Part shown: piece by piece, positions 52,969 through 64,000 of the stretch
Layout of the letters: every line of letters starts with the position of its first letter
How positions within the stretch are numbered: the stretch's first letter is position 1
DNA from: Valencia hispanica
Taxonomy: Eukaryota; Chordata; Actinopteri; Cyprinodontiformes; Valenciidae
Direction of reading: 5' to 3'
Length of the DNA stretch: 64,000 bases
NCBI GenBank assembly: GCA_963556495.2
Contig: OY747716.1
Location: 30,899,318-30,963,317 of the forward strand
The notes under the pieces: model-generated
What the model was told of the DNA's origin: nothing
Database searches by the model: none
Seen by the model: only the letters and a program-made list of their open reading frames with translations
Program-made: the position numbers and the translations under genes

Positions 52969-54050
52969 TTATATATCCACTTGGGTCTGGATGCCACACA
53001 GGCTGGGGGTCCTGCGTGGGCAGATGACGTCCCCTCCTTTACGCATGTGTCACATGGACGTCAACTGCAGTTCCTAATATCACCAGAAAGCCCTGCTGTA
53101 TACCAGATTTATAATTAGACCTTCACTATAATGTAGTAACTGCAATATATACAAATGTATATGTGTAAGACATATAATAATGTTTATTTTTTATTTAGCT
53201 TTTATACTAAAAATAAATAAATAAATAAATCACGGCGCTTAATACCAAACTCAGTGCTCTACTTAAATAGAGGATTAAGTAGTTTTTTCTTCCAGCCATC
53301 TTAACATAAATTGAATAGAAGTAAAAAAAAAAAAACCGATATGATCTTTGCTACATATTGCAAAAATGTAAAACCCTTAATGCAAGTTCAATTTGGGTTG
53401 TCTTAAAAGAAAAGAAATGCTAAAACTGACTTTATCTACTACTTTTTAACCTTTAATCTGTCTTTTTCTGATTTTATAATCTTATGATGACCAGTTCTGA
53501 AAGAATAACTACTTTACTGGCAAAATTAGTTCAAACCTGTCCCCCCTCGGCGTGGTTAAGTGTTCTGTCATATTTCAAGATTTTACTTGCCCAAAAAGAA
53601 ACTAATTTTTGATAACGTATTGAATTATTAATTTTTGAATGACTGTACCTAGGTGAGATCACATGTACCCCTAAACAAAAAAAAAAAAAATCATAGTTAT
53701 TATTTATTTTGATAAACTTTTTTTCAGTTTAAACTTACAAAACATATTATCATAAACATACAACAGCACACAAAACAACCTACTATAAAACAAACCAAAT
53801 GAACACATAAGAAGTAATCGGACTTTCTAACAAACTTGTTAAACTATTTTATTTGCGAGTTCTCTACTGTTATCCTCGGTCTTTGTCGACACGTGGCACT
53901 TGCTCTCTCTGATACAATACAATAATGAAAAATAAAATGAATAAAAATGCAACTATCGCAAATGATGCAACACCATTCTCTCATCCCTCCGCTTCTCTGA
54001 TCTCGCTTTAAGACGTACACACACTCACGCGGCACGCACGGAAGTCCAGC
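52969..54050. other. Intergenic DNA upstream of oxsr1
   Basis: AT-rich, with A-runs near 53323-53335 and 53679-53691. No element with definable ends or coding sequence was recognised. Confidence 0.4.
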
Positions 54051-54363
54051 CAATCATAACACGTGACCTCATCTTGAAGCGCAGGACCCCGGCTTGATCT
54101 GGCAGGCCGAGCCGAGCCTATCTGGTTGCTGCTGCCGCCACGAAGGTCCAGCATTTGCTCGGGAGGAATGCGGTAGGCGGGGCCGCGCTCGGCTGGTGTC
54201 AAACTTTGGGAATGACAGGAGTGCTGCGGGATTCGCAAAGAAGGGGAAGTGTCGCCCTTGCTGGCTCTGTTTGGATTACTTTGGCTTGTTCTCAGTTGCA
54301 GTTTCTGGTGGATTTAGCACCTTTTCCCACAGATAGTAACAGCCTTAGCAGACTCTCTCAGCC
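54050..54363 (+). promoter_or_regulatory. oxsr1: CpG-rich promoter and 5' UTR region of oxsr1
   Basis: GC and CpG rise sharply here against AT-rich flanks (for example GGCGGGGCCGCGCTCGGCTG near 54176-54195), the usual sign of a housekeeping-type promoter. The coding start follows at 54364. No TATA box was seen. The transcription start cannot be fixed from sequence alone. Confidence 0.6.
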
Positions 54364-54433
54364 ATGTCCGAGGACCCGAGCTCCCAACCCTGGTCCATCA
54401 ACAAAGATGATTACGAGCTCCTGGAGGTGATTG
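54364..54433 (+). CDS. oxsr1: Oxidative stress-responsive kinase 1 (OSR1), exon 1 only
   Basis: The exon encodes MSEDPSSQPWSINKDDYELL followed by EVI and splits a Gly codon at donor GGTATGT. It matches the start of OSR1, just before the kinase glycine loop. By family knowledge OSR1 is a cytosolic Ste20-type kinase activated by WNK kinases that phosphorylates Na-K-Cl cotransporters. Only 23 codons and one base are in the window. The next exon, expected to begin with the glycine-loop sequence, was not found up to 64000. Fish may have two oxsr1 paralogues, and this exon alone cannot tell which. Confidence 0.93.
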
Positions 54434-57400
54434 GTATGTGATCATTAGCTTGTTAGCATTGTTGTTAACCGGCAGTTTGTAAATGTCTCATTATTAGCTC
54501 ACCCAAAGCGGAACTTACAGCGCCGAACTCTAGCTTAGATAGCTGGAAAACGAAAAGACAAGCTTTTATTTTTCTCCTGCTTGGTTGGGTTATAGGCAGT
54601 GGGAGAGTTGACCAGCCAAGCTGTGTTTTGACTTGGATCCCGAGGAATTTACGTGGCTGTAAAAGCGCATGTTCAATGTTAACGTGCTGCCAGGATCAGA
54701 CTATTTGCTGGAAAATAGCCGCTTTCGTTTGTCCTCGTGATACTTTTCTTAAGGGTCCTTTTTTTATTTGCTCCATACTTAATCAATTAGAGAAACCCGA
54801 CACAAGAACATACATTTTTCTGCCTGGCTTGACTTTGAAAGAGAACAACCATTGTTTCACACAGGGAACCACATGGCATAAGACTTTTGTATCAGCCGTG
54901 ACATTAAGGCTGCATGATAAGACAGAAACTTAAACTGTGTTCACGCCCATCCCGCACTTACAGGGGGGCGATTCACATGTTCCTAAGTTAGCAGTAGCTA
55001 CTTGACTGAAAGCAAACATACAAATTCATGAAGTAAAATTAAACATACCCTTGCCGTATTGACCTACTTTAAAAGTCTAATAATCCTAAATGCAATCTGA
55101 GTTACTGGTCACAGGTTTCCAAAAGTAAGGGTCTGGTTCCCACTGTGGGTCATGAAACATCCAGTGGACGGTCTTTGAAGCAATAGAACTCTGTTTCTAA
55201 CTATCTAATTGGCGTAGAATAACTGTCTTGGTTTGACTGGCACATATATTGGGATATTTCTCCTTGTCTAATTCTAAAGTGGTCCTAATTTCAGAAAAGC
55301 ATTGAAGTTCTCCCTTTTTGTGCATTTCCAAACAACAGAGTAGGGGTTTTATAAATCTGAAACGGCTTTATTTCTTTAAATGAATCATATTTGGTGTGGC
55401 GTTATCCAGTTCAGGTTTGACCAGTCTAAGCATTTAGATTTTAAAGTAGGAGAGGGGCTCTTAATAACTTTAGCAAAAAATGTGATTACACTAAGCAGTG
55501 TTTTATACATATAAACAACTAAAAAGGCTACTTTTTAGCACGTATTCTTTAGTTTCATGAAATATCTTCTTAGCATCTTCCAAACAGAGTCATAAATACT
55601 TTTTTTGTTCAGTCAGGGTTTTCTTTCCGTAATTTAGCCACAAACTATTCTTCTTTTCATATATTTTCCATAAATATTGAAAGTCCCATTAAAGAAAATG
55701 CACCTGTTCTGTTGTTGTAAAATCATAATGTTTTTATTTGATCAGAAAAACTAAAAATAGCTATACAATAATGGTTTTCTAACTATGAAATCAAATTTAT
55801 ACATGCACGTATTATAGCCTCACAATATATAGTATCGCAGGGACTGTGAATGAAATATCCCTGTTGTAAAGGACTGTTTGGATGCAATATTTAGTCCAAT
55901 ACTATGTTTCAAGTGCCATGTATTCATGCTTTGTATATTGATGACATATTTGATTGCATAGTCTCTAACTGTCCCTTAATACTCACACCTGATCTATGTT
56001 TTTAGTGACTGAGATGCTACAGCTCCTAGAGGGGGAAGTGGTAAAAAAGAAAAGACTCCCAAAAATTTGGGTTAATCTTATTTGAATCAGAAATACATTA
56101 TTAATCCCTGAGTTTTATTTTTTTTAAGAGTGTTTTTTGATTTCACACATCCATCTTTTAGTTATTGACAAACTTCTGTCTTGCTTATGCCAATGTCTTA
56201 ATCGATCCCTAAATGTAACTTTTTTTTTTTTAAGTCCCAAGTAGATGGCCCCGGACAGTTGATACATTTTTACATTTAAAATAAATAAAAGAAAATTGGG
56301 CAAATAAAAACACTGACATAACATTTAACCTGCTTGCACTGCTTCAAATGTAATGAAGTAGTGGTCAGGACTGCACTCCAAGTCAATCAGCTTCAGGTGG
56401 ACGTTCTTGAAATGTCAGTGTTAACTAAAACCGTGTTTGGCTTAATTGTTAGAAGAGATTAAAAACATTAGGTATTAATAGCTAAAAGCAACCAAAAAGG
56501 TTTTATGGCTGTGACACCTATTACATCTTTGTATATTTGTTTATTACAACCAGTTCTGGCAGTTTTGTAATTGGTTCTATGGGACCCTTGAAGTTTATGT
56601 CAGAGACTAACTAGAGGTGCAGCGATCATTGATTGGTGGTCATATTCTGGTCTCTGATTTTTGTACCAGTATTTAAAATATTGAATTATTTATATTAGGA
56701 GCAGAAGCAATGTCACACTGTGTGTTTGTGACTTTGTGTATACATGAGTGTGTGCGTGTGAAATAGCAGTCGCTGCAAAACATGTTTTTACTAATTTAGG
56801 ACAAAAACAAAATGATTTGGAGATGCTGTCTTAAACTTCTTCTGCTTCTTGTCTTAATGCTGCTGTAGTTAGGAGTAAGCAGCAGTCTTTTACTGTAACA
56901 TTTACAAAACCCTGCCAGCGTTTTCAGATCCATCCCGCTTCATGACAGACTAAGGCTGAAGCTAGCAAGCTTCTCGTCTGTCTAAATGTTATGTTGTTGA
57001 TTAATGTTTCAGACAGACGATTCACATCATTTGTTACATTTTGCATCAGCTGGTCAGGTCTTATGACCTCGAGTTTTTCCCTTCAATAGTAAATCTTACG
57101 AATTGCTTGAAAGATGAATTTCAGCATCTGGAAACACTTTCAGTACATTTCATTGAATCTGTTTGATGGCAAATTGTGGAAAACAGAGCATCAGCTGATG
57201 TATTGATACCCGACACGGTCTTCTAAATGTTTGCTATTTTAAAAGTTCTCCAGAAGTATTTGGTAGCTCCATACAGGCCAGTCATGTTGTTTTTACCAAG
57301 TCCATTAACCTAACTTCCTGCAGGTTGGTATTAGAGTTCAGGTTATTGAACTGCTGCATGAAACAAATCAGTTATGTCAGCATTTTTGGAGTGACTAATC

Positions 57401-57504
57401 ATTGTCATAGGGCTTTTAACCTGAAAGAAAGGGATCATTTGACACTTTGCTCGTTTTCATCGTGAACAAGGCTTGGTCTTAAAGTGACATACTTTTATAT
57501 ATCA

Positions 57505-57823
57505 CTTTATATTGTGATTTTTAAAACTGAATTTAACTATAGAAAAACTGTTACAGCATTCAAAATACTCCAACCTGTTTCATACTTTAACACATCCAGT
57601 TTTATTACTGGATCTAGTTGATCCACTGGAACGAAGAAGGTGAAAACAGCCACCAAGTAGCGGTCATACTTTTAATTTTACTACAAAAAGTACGGTCATC
57701 ATTAATGGTTCCATTCAAATTGTAAAAAAAAAAAAATTTATACATTGCTTTTGAATATTGCTGCAATATTGTGACATAAAATATTGCGATATATTGGTGT
57801 ATCAACATTTTCTTACATCCCTA
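57505..57823 (-). mobile_element. hAT-type non-autonomous element, copy 3, truncated
   Basis: Inverted relative to copies 1 and 2. It ends TTTTCTTACATCCCTA at 57823 and contains CATACTTTAACACATCCAGT and GAAGGTGAAAACAGCCACC, complements of shared interior blocks. The other terminus (expected TAGGGATGTGTATTGG) is missing, so the copy is cut short near 57505 and no target duplication can be defined. Confidence 0.75.
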
Positions 57824-60800
57824 ACAAATAGCAGATTCTCTTAAATTTGTCCTTCAAACAGCTGATCTTTCTTGTTTTTTAGACTAAGGGGAGAATAAGT
57901 GTATAACATATAACTGTTGTCCTCTCGAGTGAAATAATTTGTGCCGTTTCATTAGAAAATTTCAATGCTTTACATAAAGGATGCTTTTTTTGGGTGCTGC
58001 GTAAGCCTTTTTAAAAAAAATGTTTGCACGTTTGAAATACTTGCAATTTTTCCTTATAGTTTCTTGGAAAATTCGAGCCCCTCAAGATAACGCCCTGCAC
58101 TTTTAGCTTGCACTTAGAGATAAAGCCTCTCTTGTATAGAAACCAGTTCTGTGGCATTTTTCTGTGCTGTGTTAAACACAACTTGTCCACATAGGTTTTA
58201 ATCTACTCAGGCTGTTAAAGCTTTGGACCTGTAGCGTGCTTAGTTTAAAAGGATTTAGGGCAATGGATCATTGGTGTAATGCAGAGCTTTAGAAATTAAT
58301 AGGGCAGTTAGCCTCCTTCCTTTTTTATTTTAGACCTAGGGTAGATCTAATTACATTTTGTGTTCCTTAAATATAAAGACGGTGGTTTAGTTCATATCTC
58401 ATCTAAATAGGCACAGCCCAGTTGTGTCCCAAGGGTTCCTCGGAGCAGATTAAACAACAAAACTGCTACTGTTTCACATCTCCCTTTATTTACACTTTTC
58501 TGTCTTCCTTGAATGTTGTGGGGGTTTTTTTATTTCCAAGTTAAAAGTTTTCCATTTTCACCATTTCCATACGTTTCTGTTTAGTCATCTGTCTAAAGTG
58601 GATTCATTCATTGAATCCTGCAAGTTCAGGGTTTTGTGCTTAATTTAGCTATTAATTGTTCAATTTTCAAGCATATTAAAATGAGTTACATAATTAGTAT
58701 GATTATTAATGCATAAAGGTTATTGCAGTTTTTTTTACCTGCCTGTGTGATCTAGGAAGATGTGGAGAAGTAGTAATTTTATTAAAAAATTTCAACTTCA
58801 TTATCATCTTTGTTCATAGAAATGCATATGAAAAAGCAATAAAAAATAGTTGGTTCAATATTATAGCTAAAGGTTTAACTGTTTTTAGCCTTTTAAGATG
58901 CATAGAAATGTTGTTTTTTTTTTGAAGAAATCTACTTATCACAGATTATTATTGCAATTTATTTTTGAAAAACTATAAATACCCCCAAAAAATCTCTAGA
59001 TAAATTAAAACCTAATTTAAAAGAATTAGATTTTCACCTGTGTCCAACTTGAATATTCGAAAGTAAAAAGCTCTGAATTACTTATGTGTCAGATTGTCAG
59101 ATCATTGATTAATTCTTGCAAATATGCGGAAGCCTTAAAAAGCCTGCGTGGGATTGTTCATTAGTTATTTATATTAGCATCAGAGGCGACATCACACTGC
59201 ATGTGAGAAGGAGCAGTCAGCGTTACACAGCTCCGCCTCTGAACAGGACTTAGCTATTATTTCAAAACAAAGACAAAATGTTTAGATTTGACATCTTAAA
59301 CTGTCTTTAGCATTTTATGTTAGCGGTTAGGACAGTTACCATTACTAAAGGTTTCTGTTTGTATTCTCTGTATAGCAGGGGTCTGCTGTAACACATTCAG
59401 CTACCTAAAAGCATTGACCTTTTACACTCCATTGTAATAGCCTGAATAAACAGATGACATGATTCTGTAGGGAACTCATTCATTTTAGAAGGTTCTTGTA
59501 CCTTTTGTGCTTCTTCTTAAGCTTCATTTATAAATATATCTGTTACACTGACACTGTTTAACTTCCTCACTCAGTAATAACTTTGGCACTGAAGGTTGTT
59601 GTCAGTGCCTTTTGCTTGTGGCAGTTCTGTGTGATGTTTGTTTTATTCTGGTGAATCGGGGTTGGTTATTACTAAAGTCATCCAGTACCGGTCAACAGCT
59701 GATGTCTCGGAGCATCTCCGTTTTTAGTTTCTATATGTTTGAAAGAAAAAGTTAGAAACGTTCCCACAATTACAAAGTCTAAAATCATAGAATATTTGTT
59801 AATATTCATTTTTTAATAATAAAACCTCCATTTGTTTTCTGAAAGCACTAATTATTTTTAACAATACTTTTAAGTTCATATGCATTTTTTAGGACAGCTA
59901 AACGTCAAGGGCACAGTAAAAGGTGAAATAAATGTCTCCCATTTTATCTTATCTCTCCTCCCGTCTTACTGAAACTGCTTCATTTCAGGCAGATGTTGCC
60001 TGCTCGGAGTTTGCCTTCTCCTGTGCGCGTAAGTGTTGGATTTGAGGATGACTCTGTATACCCAGACTGACCAGCAGAGCTATTGTTTTGGTAACTTCCC
60101 CAGGGAAAAGGGGACTTGATATTACACGGTTCACACCCACCCTTTTTCACCCCACTGAGCTCGGGATCATACCGGACAGAGCTCATTGGAAAATAGCAGA
60201 GCTGTCTCTTCAATCTTGGATCATACATTGGTCTTGGCAAATCTGCCACGGAAACTTTATGCTCCCACTGTTTGTATCCACTGGCAACCATGCCTCCTCC
60301 CTGTTACTCATTCAGCCCTCCTAATGGGTTTTTAGCAGCCACAGCAGTTAGCTACAGCAAAAGGACCCTTCTGCTTTAATATGAAGGTTAAGGCCACATC
60401 GGGTTTTAACATACTGCACCCTGCGCAATCGAGGAACACATGCTCAAAGGAACAGGGCGCTGATGTGGTTGGTGTTTTTATATTTGGATTACATTTAGAC
60501 ACTGAAGTCAGGTAGTCTGAGGACATGTAATATGAAAGACACATGACGTCAAGCTCTAAACTGGCTTTGGGAAGAAACTAAAAGCTGCTGCCACACACTG
60601 CTGCTTGTTGCTCATGTTGGAGGAAAACCCACACTTGAGGCACAAAGTTCACTGCAGGCGAAATAAATTTAAGACCAGGAAAATCTGATATTGTTTTTCT
60701 GGATAAACAGCGTGCTTTTCAACTATGTGGCCTTTTTCTCTTTAACATAATTTCGAGGAACATTGTGTAAATCATGTCCGTTGACGCTGAGAGGGTCCTC

Positions 60801-62699
60801 CTGCAAAACTGTCTCTGATCTGGAGACAAACGTCGGCAAGCACTGCAACGCCACAATGACTCCAGAACGCAATTTTAAAAAAAGATGAAATCGGACCATT
60901 ACACCATTAATCTCATGTTGTTTCATAGCAGTTATGTGTTAACGAGTACTGTCGCCCCACTCTGTGTGGAAACGTGCAACAAGAATGGATTTAAAATTAG
61001 CTGTTTGGATCCTGACTCCCAGACTAGAGAGAGGAAAGAATTTCTTTATCAGCTGTAAAACTAAACGATTCTCTCAAAACAATTATACTATATAACTCAT
61101 GTGGAGTCATTATAAACCTCATGGATGGGTGTAATGATAACAAACCTTACATTAATTTTGCCATCACAGAATTTGTCTTTACTTACCTTTGGTGCAAGAA
61201 GAAAGGAGAGGAGGGCTCAGTGTGAGGTCACAACCTGATGATCTAAAGAGATAACTTGTGCTATTTCATAGAATCAAAATCAATTCCAATGCAGAGGACG
61301 TTTGAAATAATAATTAAAGCCTTAATAATGTGCTTTATCCAAGCATAAAGGCTTGTCATAGCAGTGTCATAGTTTTACTGGTTTTATTCCCTAAAGATGG
61401 CTCTGACAAGAGCATTGAGGTTCACGCTATTTAATAAATTCTCTTTGCTAATGTTACTCAATTTTCTTGATGGATTTAAGTGTAAACACTGTGATAAATA
61501 ACATTAATAGCTGGATTTTAAAGTTGTTGGTAGACGAATTATCCTGTTGTGTGATTTTTAACAAAATATAAACGGAAGAAGAGTTTGAACTGAGGGGAAA
61601 AATGCACAGAATATTCACTGAGATTTTTCTTTTACAGCTTTTTACTACAAATTAAACTATATTTTACGATCCATTCAAAAAGCGTTACCTCACTACCAGA
61701 ACTATTTTCTGTGATATGTTTCTGCTTTGGTAATCAGTTTTATATACCGTTTGTATTTGCCTGCATCAATTGCATATGTAGTATATTATGAAGCAAAGTT
61801 GTTTATTTAAACATTGCGTTAATTATTTTACTTGGAAAAAGCAAAGAAGTGCATTAAAATTACAAGTAAGAAACAAGTTTGACTACTAGAAAAGAAAGAA
61901 TGCACCTATTTTAGCGTCTAAGTCTAGATTGTTGAAAGCTGAAATAAGAAAATAAAAAAGCAAAAAGGGTATTCATTGCTTTCTGAAAGAATCACTGTCT
62001 CACCTCTAGACAATTTTAAGGTAAAAAAGCCAAGGGGAAAAACAAAATAAAAAAATTCAAAGATCAATACATTTATTTTCCTATGGGTATTTAAATATTT
62101 TATGTTCTAAGATTTGCCTCTAGAAAAACATTTCACATTATTATTCCTTTTGGATTATTAGAATACAGGGCTGAGCAGTCTGTAACAAATGTATTTTTAG
62201 TCTCAAAATATGTCTTGGCTAATCAATTTTATACATTGGTTTAAAATTAGGCTGCGTGATATCAGGAAAACATGTAATTGCAATAGTAATTGCTGAATGA
62301 TGTGATAATGATTATGATTAACCCTCATTTTCATGAGTCTTTTCTTTCTTTTCCATTACTGCAGTTTTCCCACTTTCTTTTGAGGTTTAGCATTTTGTCC
62401 ACTAAAAGTACACATGTGGTGTAGGCTACATCAAGGGCATTTAGAGACCATCCAAATGAACAAATATAGATTAATGGCTTGCAAAGTGTGAATGGATAAT
62501 ACTGATACGGTATTAAACTAAATATTGCATCCAAGCAGTCCTTTAGTGGTCTTGATATTGCAGTTCCGTGGACTGTTCAGCGTTAGTTAAAAAAGCATTT
62601 TTTTAAATAATTATTTATAACTCTGAAGGTTATTTATTGGCCCAAAATTTGAGTCCCTACTGTACACAAAAATATTGCAGGATCTGACATGCTTAACCC

Positions 62700-63509
62700 T
62701 TAAAGGAGTCATAACCTAGTATTACCTTTGATACCCACGCTCTATTATAGTCTTTCAGGCCCTTCTAAAAAAGAAAAGTTTAAAAAAGTGAAAGAAAATA
62801 AACACAGAGCTCCTCTGACCCTTATTTCTAAAGGCATTATTGTCTCGCGAGATCTGATGCGATATTTTGGCTGTCGTGGACGGGCATTGTAATAATGCAA
62901 ATGAGGAGCGCATTGATTGGTGGCATTCTAGGTCATTTGTTGTTTGCAAAGTAGCAGCCATTACCCGTGTTGTCCTGAAGCTACTACTCCCACCAGCATA
63001 CAATAGCCACATTTTCAAATCAAATCAAACTCTATTTATAAAGCGCTTTTCATACAATAAGTTGCATCACAAAGTGCTTTACATTAGCAGTTAGCTGCTG
63101 TTTGTTGCACACAGTAGAGCAATAAAAACACAGCTTTACCGTTTCAATTGCAGGCAGGTCTCTGATTGTTGGAATGGCCCCTTTTTCCAAACGGAGCTCG
63201 AGTTCGTACTTCGAATCGGAATTCAGTAATGGCGGCGCTCGACTGAATATGAGGGGCAGGGCGGGCTTCCTGCAGCATAGGTAGGTCTGCGATGTCTATA
63301 TATGGTATATCCTGCGCAGACTTTGCTTCAAGTTGGCCAGAAATTTAACATTGCGTATTTGAGTGGGCGTGGGCTGGTTGACGAACCCAAGGGTAAACAA
63401 ACGCTTCAAACACGCTATCGGCTTCCCTGCCAGTGTATAATCGTTAGGCAATCATAACATACATTTTTTTTTGTGGAAAAGTGAAAATTACAGGTCATGA
63501 CTCCGTTAA
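62700..63509 (+). mobile_element. TTAA-flanked (piggyBac-like) non-autonomous element, copy 2
   Basis: TTAA lies at 62700-62703 and 63506-63509. The left end AGGAGTCATAACCTAGTATT is identical to copy 1, and the right end reads AGGTCATGACTCCG. It keeps TCTCGCGAGA (62843-62852), ATGCAAAT (62895-62902) and the inverted CCAAT, but has changed the CArG-type site and the palindrome of copy 1. A small retroposed fragment is inserted at 63014-63085. No transposase frame. Confidence 0.8.
63014..63085 (-). mobile_element. Short LINE-tail retroposon inside TTAA-flanked copy 2
   Basis: The bases starting TTCAAATCAAATCAAACTC and including TATAAAGCGC and AAAGTGCTTTACATT are absent from copy 1. They are bordered by a 5-bp duplication ACATT (63009-63013 and 63081-63085). 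The ATCAA-type repeat at one end looks like the tail of a CR1/L2-type LINE on the minus strand. Confidence 0.7.
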
Positions 63510-64000
63510 GACTTCAGATTTGATCTGTAAGGCATGAATGTTTTCAGCACTTGTAAAGGAAAAACAAATATTAAGGCAGTACCTTGGCTTGAGACCCAAT
63601 AGTTTAGCTGGGAAAAATGGGTTAAGCTTCAGACTGTTGTAATATGAATGACAAAAAAAAAAGATTTGATAAATATATATGTTTTAAAAGTGAATATTTC
63701 TACTTGGTCTCCCAATACTGGTATCTTCTTCCTGTAACTAAAGAGTTGTTTGCAGCTTTGCCAGCTATTAGTCTTTACACAGAACCTTTGAACTAGGCGT
63801 GATATGGTTCTATTATGAATCAGCATCATGAGCCAAAATTAAAGAGTGTGGGCCAGCGACAGATGTTTTTATAGACTTAGGTTGGGTTTTATGTGTGGAG
63901 TGGAACACATCACTCTGAACAACAATACTGTTGTCACTCAGCTTTAAAAAAAAAAATAACGCTGGCTCATTCTGTTTAACTACACATCGATGTGATGCCA

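Larger units (their letters stand above)
54434..64000. other. oxsr1 intron 1, continuing beyond the window
   Basis: More than 9.5 kb without any exon. It carries an inverted hAT-type copy (about 57505-57823) and a TTAA-flanked copy (62700-63509). The rest is AT-rich. Open frames at 59980-60291 and elsewhere have no recognisable domain. Confidence 0.6.

Noticed and set aside
59980..60291. Minus-strand open frame of 103 codons in oxsr1 intron 1
   Set aside because: I considered a retroelement remnant, but no motif could be recognised and no repeat partner was found in the window.

Overview
The window is nuclear DNA of a ray-finned (teleost) fish. This rests on four multi-exon genes that read as fish orthologues, among them cryptochrome-DASH (kept in fish, absent from placental mammals), and on a typical teleost transposon load: Tc1-like, hAT and piggyBac-like elements, a DIRS element, and CR1/L2/Rex1- and L1/Tx1-type LINEs. 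No bacterial or viral gene was recognised, and no CRISPR array, tRNA or rRNA was seen. The species was not determined.

Layout: all four host genes lie on the + strand. (1) About 1-28,400: the 3' part of a MEKK2/MEKK3-type kinase gene (map3k2-like); 13 exons between 6035 and 26428 carry the end of the PB1 domain, the linker and the whole kinase domain, and the 5' exons lie upstream of the window. (2) 29,925-41,666: a complete 14-exon cry-dash gene (521 codons), whose last intron is swollen by a 5.5-kb DIRS retrotransposon (35,275-40,770). (3) 43,512-47,969: a complete 5-exon myd88 gene (288 codons; death domain, intermediate domain, TIR domain), starting about 330 bp after a candidate cry-dash poly(A) signal. 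(4) 54,364 onward: exon 1 of oxsr1 behind a CpG-rich promoter; the rest of the window is its first intron. The genes are unrelated in function (MAPK cascade, light/DNA-repair flavoprotein, innate immune adaptor, osmotic-stress kinase), so the cluster looks like shared synteny rather than a pathway; MYD88 and OXSR1 are also neighbours in human.

Mobile DNA: a Tc1-like element (551-2916) carries a LINE fragment nested in one arm. A hAT-type non-autonomous family has three copies, two with 8-bp target duplications. A TTAA-flanked, piggyBac-like family has two copies that share promoter-like motifs. The DIRS copy keeps its inverted termini and internal complementary region but is coding-dead (double amber in gag, loss of the reverse transcriptase catalytic motif, stops and frameshifts in the recombinase). 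About eight decayed Tc1/mariner relics, an L1/Tx1-type LINE 3' end and several microsatellites fill introns and intergenic DNA.

I found no convincing undescribed multi-gene system. The most notable non-routine items are the DIRS internal region that copies the circle junction, the motif cassette carried by the TTAA element, and a 35-bp near-copy of a cry-dash exon inside a later intron of the same gene.
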